DNA of 58,363 bases from Moritella dasanensis ArB 0140 (GCF_000276805.1 NZ_AKXQ01000030.1:1-58363), one strand, 5' to 3'. Shown: positions 7,769 to 17,587, numbered from the stretch's first letter. The notes: generated by a model not told the origin, from the sequence alone. A program made the numbers and translations.

Positions 7769-9277
7769 TTAGTTTTGTGGGCGTAATGTTGGGAACAGGA
7801 TCACGTCACGAATCGTATGGCTATTAGTAAATAGCATGACCAAACGATCGATACCGATACCTTGACCTGCCGTTGGTGGTAAACCGTGTTCCAAGGCTGT
7901 GATAAAGTCAGCATCGTGGAACATTGCTTCATCATCTCCGGCGTCCATGGCGGTAACTTGGTCGCGGAAACGTTGATCTTGGTCTGCAGAGTCATTTAAC
8001 TCTGAGTAACCATTTGCAATTTCACGGCCACCGATAAAGAATTCAAAACGGTCAGTAATGAAGTTGTCGTTATCATTACTGCGTGCTAACGGTGACACTT
8101 CCGCTGGATATTCAGTAATGAAGGTTGGCTGGATCAATTTTTCTTCTACTGTTTCTTCGAATATTTCAGTGATCACACGACCACGACCCCAATTAGCCTG
8201 TAGTTTAATGCCCAACCCTTGTGCTACTGCTGTCGCACCTTCCATGGTTGCTAATTGCTCTGCGCTGATATTCAGGTTGTATTTCAAGACTGAATCGATC
8301 ATTGAAATTTTATCGAACTCTTTACCGAAATCGTAAACATCATCACCGTAAGGTACTAGTGTTGAACCTAAGATATCGAGTGATAAGGTGCGTAGCATGC
8401 CTTCTGTTAGCGCCATTTGATCTTTGTAGTCGGCATAGGCCATATAGAACTCAAGCATCGTGAATTCAGGATTATGACGTGTTGAAATACCTTCGTTACG
8501 GAAGTTACGGTTAATTTCGAACACACGCTCAAAGCCACCTACAACTAAACGTTTCAAGTACAACTCTGGCGATACACGTAGATACATATCCATATCCAAT
8601 GCGTTATGTTTGGTGATAAATGGACGCGCAGAAGCGCCACCAGGGATCACCTGCATCATCGGCGTTTCTACTTCCATGAAGCCATCTTTGAGCAAGTAGT
8701 TTCGAATACCGGCAATGACTTGCGAGCGGATCATAAATGTTTTACGCGCGTCCTCGTTGGCAATTAGATCCAGGTAGCGTTGACGGTAACGAGTTTCTTG
8801 CTCTGCTAGACCGTGAAATTTATTTGGTAGCGGACGTAATGCTTTGGTTAATAACTCGAGGTTGTTAATTTTTAAGCTAAGTTCGCCAGTTTGAGTTTTA
8901 AATAAGTAACCTTCAGCACCAACAATATCGCCAATGTCCCATTTTTTAAATTGTTCATTGTAGAAGTTTTCTGGCAAGTTATCGCGGCTTACATATAGTT
9001 GGATTTTACCACCCATATCCTGGAGTGTCACAAAGCTCGCTTTACCCATAATACGACGAGTCATGATACGGCCAGCAACTTTAACAGTTACCTTTAGCGC
9101 AGCTAATTCATCAGTCGATTTGTCACCATAAGTGTTCAATAAGTCGTTAGAAATTGAATCTCGACGGAATGTGTTTGGGAAGGCGTTACCTTGCTTTTGC
9201 AGCTCGGCTAACTTGTGGTGACGTTGTGCTACTTCACTTTGAAAATCGATTTCTGGATTTTGGATGGTTTCCGACAT
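7769..9277 (-). CDS. lysS: lysyl-tRNA synthetase, class II
   Basis: Charges tRNA-Lys with lysine. An N-terminal OB-fold anticodon-binding domain (about 65-150) is followed by the class II catalytic core with motif 2 ([18 protein letters not shown]) and motif 3 ([18 protein letters not shown]) near the C-terminus. Length 502 against 505 in E. coli LysS/LysU. A ribosome site (AAGAGG) precedes the ATG. The usual upstream partner prfB is absent: upstream on the same strand are mdtJI. In E. coli the paralog lysU sits downstream of cadBA, so this copy occupies a lysU-like position. Whether a second copy exists cannot be seen here. Confidence 0.96.
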   Translation of the reverse strand: MSETIQNPEIDFQSEVAQRHHKLAELQKQGNAFPNTFRRDSISNDLLNTYGDKSTDELAALKVTVKVAGRIMTRRIMGKASFVTLQDMGGKIQLYVSRDNLPENFYNEQFKKWDIGDIVGAEGYLFKTQTGELSLKINNLELLTKALRPLPNKFHGLAEQETRYRQRYLDLIANEDARKTFMIRSQVIAGIRNYLLKDGFMEVETPMMQVIPGGASARPFITKHNALDMDMYLRVSPELYLKRLVVGGFERVFEINRNFRNEGISTRHNPEFTMLEFYMAYADYKDQMALTEGMLRTLSLDILGSTLVPYGDDVYDFGKEFDKISMIDSVLKYNLNISAEQLATMEGATAVAQGLGIKLQANWGRGRVITEIFEETVEEKLIQPTFITEYPAEVSPLARSNDNDNFITDRFEFFIGGREIANGYSELNDSADQDQRFRDQVTAMDAGDDEAMFHDADFITALEHGLPPTAGQGIGIDRLVMLFTNSHTIRDVILFPTLRPQN

Positions 9278-9339
9278 ATATAGCCTCTTATCTTTAATAT
9301 ATTAATTCATATGATTTATTGTTGAGTAAATGATTACGT

Positions 9340-9672
9340 TTAGTGTGAAAATTGCAGGACTACAATGCCTGAAATTAACAGTGGTACACCTATTTGGCTA
9401 CGACGTCCAATCGTTGCGCCAAACATATATTTATCGACCAACAGAGTGCCAACAATACCGCCAGCGCCCCAAGTCGCATAGGCAATCGATAATTGGATTG
9501 ACTGTACTGCTTGGCCTAGACTGATAAATGCCGCGGCAACCAGCAAGATTGCTACTACGCCTGGTAATTTATTTTTAAAACCATCCGATAGTTTTAAAAA
9601 ATAATTCGCCGTGATATCTAACAATATGGAAAAGCACAAAAATAGGATGTGTATGAGTTCTGCGTTATTCAT
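9340..9672 (-). CDS. mdtI: SMR-family polyamine exporter subunit MdtI
   Basis: Four-helix small multidrug resistance protein. The segment ANYFLKLSDGFKNKLPG matches the MdtI signature, and LSIAYATWGAGGI is the conserved SMR helix 3 motif. With MdtJ it forms a heteromer that exports spermidine in E. coli. I chose the ATG at 9672 because AAGGA lies 7 bases upstream, giving 110 residues and an 8-base overlap with the mdtJ end; the frame is open up to 9687. lysS follows 62 bases later on the same strand with no terminator between. Confidence 0.88.
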   Translation of the reverse strand: MNNAELIHILFLCFSILLDITANYFLKLSDGFKNKLPGVVAILLVAAAFISLGQAVQSIQLSIAYATWGAGGIVGTLLVDKYMFGATIGRRSQIGVPLLISGIVVLQFSH

Positions 9673-9997
9673 CATCGTGTCCTTCATCTGTGTTAATAAA
9701 GATAAGTCCAGCGACGATCAAACCAACACCGAAAATTTTAGCTGGAGTGATCATTTCATCAAAAAGATAATTACTTATTATTGTGATGAGTAAGATCCCA
9801 ACCCCTTCCCAAATTGCGTAAGCCACTCCTAATGGAATTTTTTGTATTGCTTTAGATAATAAAAAGTAGGATATCCCTATTAATATGATCATCGCTACTG
9901 TACCCGTTACCGGGTTGTTTTCAGCTGAAAAACGCATGGAAATAGTGCCTGCGACTTCAGCAATAATGGCAAAAAACAGCATCATGCTGTGATACAT
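9665..9997 (-). CDS. mdtJ: SMR-family polyamine exporter subunit MdtJ
   Basis: Partner of MdtI. The N-terminus AIIAEVAGTISMRFS carries the essential SMR glutamate in helix 1, and GVAYAIWEGVGILLIT is the helix 3 motif as in E. coli MdtJ (GVAYALWEGIGILFIT). 110 residues, four hydrophobic segments and an acidic tail (DEGHDDE). The start is supported by AGGGAC upstream. It is translated first, and mdtI overlaps its 3' end, which suggests translational coupling and equal amounts of the two subunits. It is divergent from a LysR regulator. Confidence 0.88.
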   Translation of the reverse strand: MYHSMMLFFAIIAEVAGTISMRFSAENNPVTGTVAMIILIGISYFLLSKAIQKIPLGVAYAIWEGVGILLITIISNYLFDEMITPAKIFGVGLIVAGLIFINTDEGHDDE

Positions 9998-10127
9998 AAA
10001 AAGTCCCTATTTGTATTAATAATGCTGTAATTAATGTGTTATTTAATTACTATGGTGTTCAGTGTATCGCCAGTTATTAAAAAGGTGTAATCGCTCAGCG
10101 TCGTTTATTTCATCACTAAGGGTTGTT

Positions 10128-11012
10128 ATGAGATTAATACAAATCGAGATGTTTCTATTAGCGGTTAAAACCGGGTCTATTTCAGAAGCGGCAATACAAC
10201 TTGATAAAAGCCGCTCTACAGTTAGTGCAGCACTGCTTGCGCTTGAAGATGAGTTAGGCGTGAACTTATTATTACGCAGCGGTAATAAAATAGAATTAAG
10301 CCACATCGGTGAAAATATCGTTGCTGATTGCCAGCGCATACTTCATCTGTCTCAGGGGGTGCATGCTAAATGTGCACACCATTTGGCGGGTGCCGAGTCG
10401 GCATTACGCATAGCTCGTGACGATGCCTTACCGGAAAAATTCTGGAATCAACTGATTGGCGAAATAGAGAAAAGATTTCCACAGACATCACTATCAATGT
10501 ATGCAGCACCGACCCCAGAATTGGTCGATTATGTTGAAAATAATAAAGTTGATATTGCCTATGGGATGATAACCGATACCCATGATTATCAACGGCATGT
10601 TCGATATGAACTTGGCCAAATACGGATGATGGCGGTTGCTGCAGCAACGCATCCGTTACATACCATTGGCAATCGTTTAACCAGTAATGATTTAGCGCTG
10701 TATACCGAAATTGTCTTGGCTTATATGGACGGCTTGTTGACTGTTGAAGCCTCAATCAGTAATCGTTATATCGGCTTAACATTTTATGAATACTTACGTG
10801 ACGCCGTATGTAATGGCGTAGGTTGGGCCAAAGTGCCAGCACCTCTTATAACTGAACAACTTAGAAATGAGACACTTAAAGTACTTCGTTATAAAAAATC
10901 GATGAGCTGGGAAATTTATGGCGAAATTACCGGAGTAGACTTTTGTCGTGGCGCGGTGACAGATTGGATTGCAGAGCAAATTGAACACTACTTGATTACT
11001 GAGTCACACTAA
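10128..11012 (+). CDS. LysR-type transcriptional regulator, divergent from mdtJI
   Basis: N-terminal LysR helix-turn-helix (about residues 3-60: IQIEMFLLAVKTGSISEAAIQLDKSR begins it, in pieces typical of the family) and a C-terminal substrate-binding-like effector domain. 294 residues. ATG 10128 is preceded by AAGGGT; the frame is open earlier, but that part is not conserved in type. Because the gene is divergent from mdtJI with about 130 bases between, it likely regulates the exporter and itself. The effector is unknown; a polyamine would fit the context, which is inference only. Confidence 0.85.
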   Translation: MRLIQIEMFLLAVKTGSISEAAIQLDKSRSTVSAALLALEDELGVNLLLRSGNKIELSHIGENIVADCQRILHLSQGVHAKCAHHLAGAESALRIARDDALPEKFWNQLIGEIEKRFPQTSLSMYAAPTPELVDYVENNKVDIAYGMITDTHDYQRHVRYELGQIRMMAVAAATHPLHTIGNRLTSNDLALYTEIVLAYMDGLLTVEASISNRYIGLTFYEYLRDAVCNGVGWAKVPAPLITEQLRNETLKVLRYKKSMSWEIYGEITGVDFCRGAVTDWIAEQIEHYLITESH

Positions 11013-11094
11013 TGACTAATTGTTAGTTGCGTCACTGGCAATCTCAATATATTCGATAATACTTAAGTCATCATCTTATATTAAGGGACGACTT

Positions 11095-11694
11095 ATGTTA
11101 GTAAAACACTTATGGGGTTTATACGTACAGCCCAAGGACGAATGGATTGATATTGATACCCACCATGAGTCTTTATTATCCGTGGTTGTGAGCCTGCTAT
11201 TTTTTGCTTTAATACCGGCTACATCAGCCTGGTATACAGCAACGGTGACAGGTTGGAAACTTGGTGTCGGAGAAACGACTTATTTATCTTCTTCAAGTGC
11301 GACGATTATGGCTGTGGCTATGATCATCGTCAGTATCACGCTCGTGACGACATTTGCTATTTTTGTGCAGTGGATGGCGGGTAATTTTGGTTCATCGTCT
11401 AGTTTTCCCCAAGCATTAGAGTTAACCACATATACAGCAGCACCTATCTTTATTACGGGTATTGCCGCGCTGATTCCTGTTGCTTGGGTAATTATGCTAG
11501 CTTTATTAGTTGGCGTCGCATTTTCGGTGCGTGCGCTTTACACCGGGGTACCAGTCATTATGCATATTACTGAAGAACGGGGATTTATTTACGCCTCGTC
11601 ATTACTGACGGTTGGTCTAGTATTGTTTGTTGCATCTATGGGCTTTACTGTCGTGATGTGGAGCTTTGGATTGGGACCACAGTTTGTAATTTAA
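11095..11694 (+). CDS. Yip1-family inner membrane protein
   Basis: Five hydrophobic segments over 199 residues, with a short N-terminal stretch (LVKHLWGLYVQPKDEWIDI) typical of Yip1/YohC-like bacterial proteins. Function is unknown for this group. ATG 11095 is preceded by AAGGGACG. It follows the LysR gene by 82 bases in the same direction and is closed by its own terminator. Confidence 0.75.
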   Translation: MLVKHLWGLYVQPKDEWIDIDTHHESLLSVVVSLLFFALIPATSAWYTATVTGWKLGVGETTYLSSSSATIMAVAMIIVSITLVTTFAIFVQWMAGNFGSSSSFPQALELTTYTAAPIFITGIAALIPVAWVIMLALLVGVAFSVRALYTGVPVIMHITEERGFIYASSLLTVGLVLFVASMGFTVVMWSFGLGPQFVI

Positions 11695-11722
11695 TTAGAC
11701 CAACAATATAAGTATTTTTTAG

Positions 11723-11757
11723 CAGCGTTATAGACTCATTCTATATCGCTGTTTTTA
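11723..11757 (+). terminator. terminator after the Yip1-family gene
   Basis: CAGCGTTATAGA (11723-11734) pairs with TCTATATCGCTG (11740-11751) with one mismatch around CTCAT, followed by TTTTT. Confidence 0.8.
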
Positions 11758-12017
11758 TTTAACTGCATTATTGAAATAGCGTATTTAAATGTTATTACGC
11801 TCAACGCCAAAATTCCTCTCATTTAATATTAACAAGCACTTGCCCGCAAAAAGTACCATATCAAGTAGATTAACGCTCGAATATCTATTAGTGTGATTTA
11901 ACTGTGTGAAATTTAACATTAAGATAGAAATAATAGATTGTCGTGAGACTTTCGTGATGATTGAAGGTTAGGCTTACAATTAGACGCGTTATTGATGAGT
12001 GCAAGGATAGGTGCCAG

Positions 12018-14171
12018 ATGGCTATTAATGATAAAGAACAACAATCGAAGAGTAAAAAAATTATTATCGCGGTGATTATTACCGTATTTTTATTGTGGTA
12101 TGGATTTGACCTAAACCAATACGCTTCGCTGGAACAAATTAAAACATTACAACAAACGTCTGGTGACTACATTGCTGCTAACCGCTCGTTGGCGATGCTC
12201 ATTTTCTTCGTTAGTTATGTCGCGATCACTGGTTTCTCATTACCGGGCGCGGTATTACTCACTTTGCTTGGCGGTGGTTTATTTGGCTTTGGTTATGGCT
12301 TACTGCTGATTTCTTTCGCTAGCTCTATTGGTGCTACGTTGGCCTTTTTGGTGAGCCGTTATCTATTAAGAGATTATGTACAAAATAAATTTGGTTCACG
12401 GCTTGATGCGATCAATAAAGGCGTGGAAAAAGAAGGTGACTTTTATTTGTTTTCACTGCGTTTAATCCCTGTTTTCCCGTTCTTTTTAATTAATATTTTA
12501 ATGGGCCTGACCAAGATCAGTACCCGTAGCTTTTACCTTGTCAGTCAGATCGGTATGTTGGCTGGAACCGCTGTCTATGTGTGGGCGGGGACTCAGTTAA
12601 GTGAAATTAATAGCTTATCGGGTATCGCTTCTCCTTCATTGCTCGGTGCATTGGCATTGCTAGGTATTTTCCCTTGGGTCGCTAAAAGAGGTCTAGCACT
12701 ATTTAGTCAGCGTAAACGTTATGCTCGTTGGACTAAACCAACATCATTTGATCGTAATATGATCGTGATTGGTGCTGGTGCTGGCGGTTTGGTCAGTGCT
12801 TATATCGCTGCAGCAGTTAAATCAAAAGTAACCCTGGTTGAAAAACACCGTATGGGTGGTGATTGTTTAAATACCGGTTGCGTACCATCAAAAGCATTGA
12901 TCCGTAGCGCACATGCAGTTGCTGAAATCGGTCGTGCAAATGAATTTGGTATTGATGCTGAAATTAAGCAGATTAATTTTGAAAAAGTAATGGGACGAAT
13001 TCAAAATGTCATTAAAGCGATTGAACCGCATGATTCGATTGCACGTTATTCAGCAATGGGTGTTGAGTGCTTAACTGCAGAAGCTAAAATTATTGATCCT
13101 TGGCGCGTGCAAATTGGCGAACAGGTATTAACGACTAAAAATATTGTAGTGGCTACCGGGGCGCGTCCTATTGTACCGCCGATTACCGGATTAACTGATG
13201 TACCTTATTTAACATCGGATACGCTGTGGCAGTTAACAGAACAACCGTCAAGGTTATTAGTGTTAGGCGGTGGACCGATTGGTTGTGAAATAGCACAAAG
13301 CTTTGCCCGTTTAGGTTCCGCAGTGACGCAAGTTGAGATGGCGGATCAACTGTTGGGACGCGAAGATGAAGACGCTGTTGCCGTAGTACAAGCCGAATTG
13401 TTGGCAGATGGTGTTAATATTTTACTTGGTAATAAAGTCGCTAGTTTTGTCAGCGAAGATGGTCAATATAGCGCGGTATTGTCGAATGGTGATTCTGTTG
13501 TTTTTGACCAGGTATTCTTAGCGTTGGGGCGTCAGGCTAATACTCGTGGTTTTGGTTTAGAAGAGCTTGATATTACTATCACGGATCGTGGTCTTATTGA
13601 GATTAATGAATACCAACAAACCTCCATTCCTAATATATATGCCGTGGGTGATGTTTCTGGCCCTTATCAACTTACCCATGTCGCTGCGCATCAAGCTTGG
13701 TTTGCGGCGGTAAATGCTTTATTTGGCTCGGTGAAAAAATTTGCCACCGATTATCGTGTGATCCCTGCGGTAACTTACACTTACCCTGAACTTGCCCGCG
13801 TTGGACTGAGCGAAAACGAAGCGCAGCAAGCACAGCTCGATTATCAGGTGACTAAATATGCCATTGATGATTTAGATAGGGCTATCACTGATAGTGAGAC
13901 TAAAGGCTTTATTAAAGTGATCACCGCGGGCAATAGCGATAAAATTTTAGGTGTGACGATTGTTGCCAGTCATGCGGGTGAGTTATTGGCAGAATACACC
14001 TTAGCGATGAAATATAAACTAGGCTTAAATAAAGTATTAGGCACTATTCATCCGTATCCAACCATGAGTGAAGCTAATAAGTATGTGGCGGGCAATTGGA
14101 AGCGTAATAACAGCCCCGAGAAGCTATTAGCTTGGGTAGCAAAGTTTCATCGTTATATGCGCAAAGCCTAA
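12018..14171 (+). CDS. TVP38/DedA-like membrane domain fused to FAD disulfide oxidoreductase
   Basis: Two-part protein of 717 residues. Residues about 15-235 form a TVP38/TMEM64 (VTT/SNARE-associated) membrane domain with several helices and the segment FSLRLIPVFPFFLINILMG. From about 245 on it is a class I pyridine nucleotide-disulfide oxidoreductase: FAD site GAGAGGLVSAYIAA, redox disulfide C283-LNTG-C288, NAD(P)H site VLGGGPIGCEIAQSF, second FAD motif YAVGDVSG, and C-terminal HPYPTMSE with catalytic-type H678 and E685. The core resembles mercuric reductase/lipoamide dehydrogenase but lacks the C-terminal vicinal cysteines of MerA. ATG 12018 follows AAGGATAGG. Substrate unknown. Confidence 0.88.
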   Translation: MAINDKEQQSKSKKIIIAVIITVFLLWYGFDLNQYASLEQIKTLQQTSGDYIAANRSLAMLIFFVSYVAITGFSLPGAVLLTLLGGGLFGFGYGLLLISFASSIGATLAFLVSRYLLRDYVQNKFGSRLDAINKGVEKEGDFYLFSLRLIPVFPFFLINILMGLTKISTRSFYLVSQIGMLAGTAVYVWAGTQLSEINSLSGIASPSLLGALALLGIFPWVAKRGLALFSQRKRYARWTKPTSFDRNMIVIGAGAGGLVSAYIAAAVKSKVTLVEKHRMGGDCLNTGCVPSKALIRSAHAVAEIGRANEFGIDAEIKQINFEKVMGRIQNVIKAIEPHDSIARYSAMGVECLTAEAKIIDPWRVQIGEQVLTTKNIVVATGARPIVPPITGLTDVPYLTSDTLWQLTEQPSRLLVLGGGPIGCEIAQSFARLGSAVTQVEMADQLLGREDEDAVAVVQAELLADGVNILLGNKVASFVSEDGQYSAVLSNGDSVVFDQVFLALGRQANTRGFGLEELDITITDRGLIEINEYQQTSIPNIYAVGDVSGPYQLTHVAAHQAWFAAVNALFGSVKKFATDYRVIPAVTYTYPELARVGLSENEAQQAQLDYQVTKYAIDDLDRAITDSETKGFIKVITAGNSDKILGVTIVASHAGELLAEYTLAMKYKLGLNKVLGTIHPYPTMSEANKYVAGNWKRNNSPEKLLAWVAKFHRYMRKA

Positions 14172-14361
14172 TGTTTGGATGTCAGTATATCTGTCGGTAT
14201 AGTGAGAAAATAGAATCGTCTTGAAAATATCGTATATAATCGGTCGCACTTAATTTACTTTTATTGTGCGCTCTCTTGTTCGCTTTATTTTCAGTATACT
14301 ATTTTCATTTCGGTACTTCTTATTCCGATACTTTTATTCCGATAAGCTCAGGTAGATATTG

Positions 14362-15777
14362 ATGTTGTTACAAAAAAGTCGCTACCATGGCGTAGCGGCT
14401 GAAATTCAGTTACAGATCGAACAGCGAATATGGCTACCTGGCGAGCGTATTCCTTCTATTCGTAAAATGAGTAAAATACAAAACATCAGCCCGATGACGG
14501 TATTAAAAGCCTATGAGTTGTTAGAGGCTGAAGGCTGGATTTATGCGAAACCACGTTCTGGTTATTTTGTTGCCGCCCATCTTAATCGTCTCGCTATTCC
14601 TCAACAAACCATCCCACAACTAACTAATCGCGCCATTAAAATCAATGAGCATGTTTTTGAAGTACTGACTGCCTGCAAGCGTGTGGATATTGTGCCACTT
14701 GGCTCTGCTTTTCCTGATCCTGAATTATTTCCGTTAAAACAATTAGGTCAAGCGTTAGCTAAAACCATCAAAACTATGCCTGCGTTAAGTGCTATCACGG
14801 AATTACCGCCGGGTAGTGTGGCCTTAAGACGGGCGATAGCTCAACGTTATATTCGTGACGGTATTGATGTGTCCATTGATGATATCGTCATCACGTCAGG
14901 TGCGATGGAGTCATTAGGTTTGAGTCTGATGGCGGTGACAAAACCAGGTGATACCGTGGCGATTGAATCACCGGCTTTTTATGGGGTATTGCAAACGGTC
15001 GAACGCTTGCAGCTTAAAGCCATTGAAATTACCACAGACCCACAATTCGGCATGTCGGTTAAGGCGTTGCAACATGCCGTTCGAGAGCATGATATTAAAG
15101 CCTGTTGGTTAATGAGCAAATACCAAAATCCGCTGGGCTCATCTATGCCTGAAAAAAATAAGCTAGCTTTGCTTGAGGTGCTAACTAAAGCGCAAATCCC
15201 ATTACTTGAGGATGATGTCTACAGTGAGCTGTATTTCTCAGAACACAAACCTAAACCGATCAAAGCCTATGATGAACAAGGTTTAGTACTCCATTGTTCA
15301 TCATTTTCAAAATGTTTAGCACCTGGCTTTAGAGTGGGTTGGGTCGTTGCTGGGCGTTATGCCAAACAAATTGAACAATTGCAATTGATGACAACGCTTT
15401 CTGCTGCAGTGCCTAATCAACTGGCCATCGCTGAATTTGTATTACATGGTCGTTATGATATTCACTTACGGCAGTTAAGGCGTCAGCTCAAATCAAGGCA
15501 GCAACAAATGCAACATGCCATTGAGCAATACTTCCCAGCTGAAACCAAGATCACCAGGCCGAGTGGCGGTTATTTCTTATGGTTAGTGTTCCCTACACAT
15601 ATAAATACAGCAGAGTTGCTGCATACTTTACTGGATAAGCATAATATCAGTATCGCCCCTGGCACCTTGTTTGCCAGCGATAATAAGTATAAAAACTGCA
15701 TGCGGATTAATTGTTCCTACTTACTCACGGATAAAATACGCCAAGCGCTTATTACGTTAGCAGAATGTGTCGGATAA
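14362..15777 (+). CDS. MocR-type PLP-dependent transcriptional regulator
   Basis: GntR winged-helix domain (about residues 5-72, with SIRKMSKIQNISPMTVLKAY) joined to a fold type I aminotransferase-like domain. The PLP lysine is K317 in SSFSKCLAPGFRVGW, so the effector domain should bind PLP. 471 residues, usual for MocR. ATG 14362 has AGG 9 bases upstream. The regulatory target is not evident: the neighbours are the oxidoreductase fusion and ccoG. YdcR and PdxR are related family members; this is not clearly PdxR, and no pdxST genes are near. Confidence 0.87.
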   Translation: MLLQKSRYHGVAAEIQLQIEQRIWLPGERIPSIRKMSKIQNISPMTVLKAYELLEAEGWIYAKPRSGYFVAAHLNRLAIPQQTIPQLTNRAIKINEHVFEVLTACKRVDIVPLGSAFPDPELFPLKQLGQALAKTIKTMPALSAITELPPGSVALRRAIAQRYIRDGIDVSIDDIVITSGAMESLGLSLMAVTKPGDTVAIESPAFYGVLQTVERLQLKAIEITTDPQFGMSVKALQHAVREHDIKACWLMSKYQNPLGSSMPEKNKLALLEVLTKAQIPLLEDDVYSELYFSEHKPKPIKAYDEQGLVLHCSSFSKCLAPGFRVGWVVAGRYAKQIEQLQLMTTLSAAVPNQLAIAEFVLHGRYDIHLRQLRRQLKSRQQQMQHAIEQYFPAETKITRPSGGYFLWLVFPTHINTAELLHTLLDKHNISIAPGTLFASDNKYKNCMRINCSYLLTDKIRQALITLAECVG

Positions 15778-16092
15778 TTAGTTATCTAGTCAAACTGTTC
15801 TAGTTACTGTTATAACTAAAGCATCTGTTATAGGGCAGTTTAGTACTGATCTGTACTATGCTAATACGCCTGATTTATGTTTCAATAGCCCCGCTAATAC
15901 ATTAAATAATTATATCCATTAAGAGATGATTGGATTAGCGCTATGTCAACTTGCTGGTAACTCTGTCTGCAAGTTTTGCGATTGTGATAAGTGTTTGATT
16001 AAATTAATAAGCATTAGATAAGTCAGATGATAGTAAAGACTTATCTAATGCTTCTTTGATATAATTGAAGATATAAAAATAAGGAGCATATA
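15778..16092. other. intergenic region upstream of ccoG
   Basis: About 315 bases without a gene. It contains a perfect 16-bp inverted repeat (16009-16053, listed separately) and the strong ribosome site AAGGAG for ccoG. Two weak FNR-box half-matches (TTGAT) are present but not convincing. Confidence 0.6.
16009..16053. repeat. perfect 16-bp inverted repeat in the ccoG leader
   Basis: AAGCATTAGATAAGTC (16009-16024) and GACTTATCTAATGCTT (16038-16053) are exact reverse complements with a 13-base loop. It ends 39 bases before the ccoG ATG. There is only a weak T-rich run after it, so it is either a poor terminator for upstream transcripts, a leader hairpin, or an operator. Confidence 0.85.
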
Positions 16093-17499
16093 ATGTCTGA
16101 AGAACGCATAAATATAAAAGATGTAACCCCTAAAGTTAAACCTAAATATACCAATGTCGGCGCTGATAATCATATCTATGTCCGTAACATGACGGGTGTA
16201 TTTCAGCGATTAAGAAAATACATGGGTTGGTTTTTTATGGTGCTATTTTTAGCATTACCTTTGTTCCAGTGGGATGGCCACCAAGCGATCTTATTAAATA
16301 TTGCTGAACAGCGTATTCATATCTTTGCTTTAACTATTTTCCCTCAAGATCTGATGTTACTCGCCTTATTGCTGATCGTAGGAGCCTTCGCGTTATTTTT
16401 CATCACCGCTTATTTAGGGCGAGTTTGGTGTGGCTTTATGTGCCCACAAACTATCTGGACCTTTATCTTTATTTGGTTTGAAGAAAAAATTGAAGGTTCA
16501 GCCAATAAACGTTTGAAGTTAAACCAAGGCCCTGTCACTGCTGATAAAGTAAAAAAGAAAGCACTTAAACATACAGCATGGTTAAGTTTTTCGGTGTTTA
16601 CTGGTCTAGCATTTATGGCTTATTTCGTGCCTATTTTTGATCTTTACAGCGATTTTTTTACTCTGCAAGCTAGTGGCCTAGTGTATTTCTGGGTACTGTT
16701 TTTTGCATTTTGTACTTACGGCAATGCAGGCTGGATGCGTAGCATCATGTGTACCCACATGTGCCCGTATGCGCGTTTCCAGTCTGCCATGTTTGATACT
16801 GATACTTTAATCGTTGGTTACGATTTTAATCGTGGTGAATCACGAGGTCCACGTACACGTAAAACAGATTATAAAGCTAAAGGCTTAGGCGATTGTATCG
16901 ACTGTAACTTATGTGTTCAGGTATGCCCTGCTGGTATTGATATTCGTGATGGCCTGCAATATGAATGTATTAACTGCGGTGCTTGTATTGATGCGTGCGA
17001 TCAAACGATGGAACGCATGAATTATCCAAAAGGCTTGATACGTTATACTTCTGAAAATGAACTAAACAATAAACCGCATGAAAAGAGCCGTTTCAAGTTT
17101 ATAGCTTATGGCGTGATTATGACGTTGATGACGGTGATGTTTGCCGTGAGTGTTGTAAGTATTTCACCTGTACAAATGGATATTATCCGAGATCGTAACG
17201 CGCTCTATCGTGAAAACTCTGACGGTAATATTGAAAATACTTATACATTGAAAATTATTAACAAAACATCATTTACTCAGAAGTACAGTTTGTCGGTTAC
17301 CGACGTGCCTGATCATGAATGGTTTGGGCCTCGTGAAATTGAAGTATTACCCGGAGAGTTGTTAGTGCAGCCGGTAAGTTTAGCTATCGACCCATATGAT
17401 CTGAAGCAACCGGTGATTAAAATTAACTTTGTGATCACTGAACAAGGTAATGAACATTATGTCTTTACCCAGCAAAGTCGTTTTATCAGCCAGTTATAG
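16093..17499 (+). CDS. ccoG: cytochrome c oxidase accessory protein CcoG (FixG/RdxA family)
   Basis: Membrane-bound iron-sulfur protein linked to copper handling during cbb3 oxidase assembly. N-terminal membrane segments carry the conserved GRVWCGFMCPQTIW motif. A ferredoxin-like region (CIDCNLCVQVCP and CINCGACIDACD) supplies two 4Fe-4S sites. Another helix follows at about 335-355, then a C-terminal Ig-like periplasmic domain. 468 residues. ATG with AAGGAG upstream. No ccoNOQP genes are in the window, so it is separated from its oxidase here. Confidence 0.94.
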   Translation: MSEERINIKDVTPKVKPKYTNVGADNHIYVRNMTGVFQRLRKYMGWFFMVLFLALPLFQWDGHQAILLNIAEQRIHIFALTIFPQDLMLLALLLIVGAFALFFITAYLGRVWCGFMCPQTIWTFIFIWFEEKIEGSANKRLKLNQGPVTADKVKKKALKHTAWLSFSVFTGLAFMAYFVPIFDLYSDFFTLQASGLVYFWVLFFAFCTYGNAGWMRSIMCTHMCPYARFQSAMFDTDTLIVGYDFNRGESRGPRTRKTDYKAKGLGDCIDCNLCVQVCPAGIDIRDGLQYECINCGACIDACDQTMERMNYPKGLIRYTSENELNNKPHEKSRFKFIAYGVIMTLMTVMFAVSVVSISPVQMDIIRDRNALYRENSDGNIENTYTLKIINKTSFTQKYSLSVTDVPDHEWFGPREIEVLPGELLVQPVSLAIDPYDLKQPVIKINFVITEQGNEHYVFTQQSRFISQL

Positions 17500-17548
17500 T
17501 GTCAGCAAGCAACTATAAATAGCTTTATAATCAATGTAAGTTAAAGTA

Positions 17549-17587
17549 AATAGCAAGCCTAGGGATACTGGGCTTGCTATTATTGTA
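17549..17587 (+). terminator. probable terminator after ccoG
   Basis: AATAGCAAGCC (17549-17559) pairs perfectly with GGCTTGCTATT (17571-17581) around an 11-base loop. The following run (TATTG) is a weak U-tract. Confidence 0.55.

Noticed and set aside
15990-16080. Possible FNR boxes before ccoG
   Set aside because: Two TTGAT half sites exist, but the second halves match the consensus at only a few positions.
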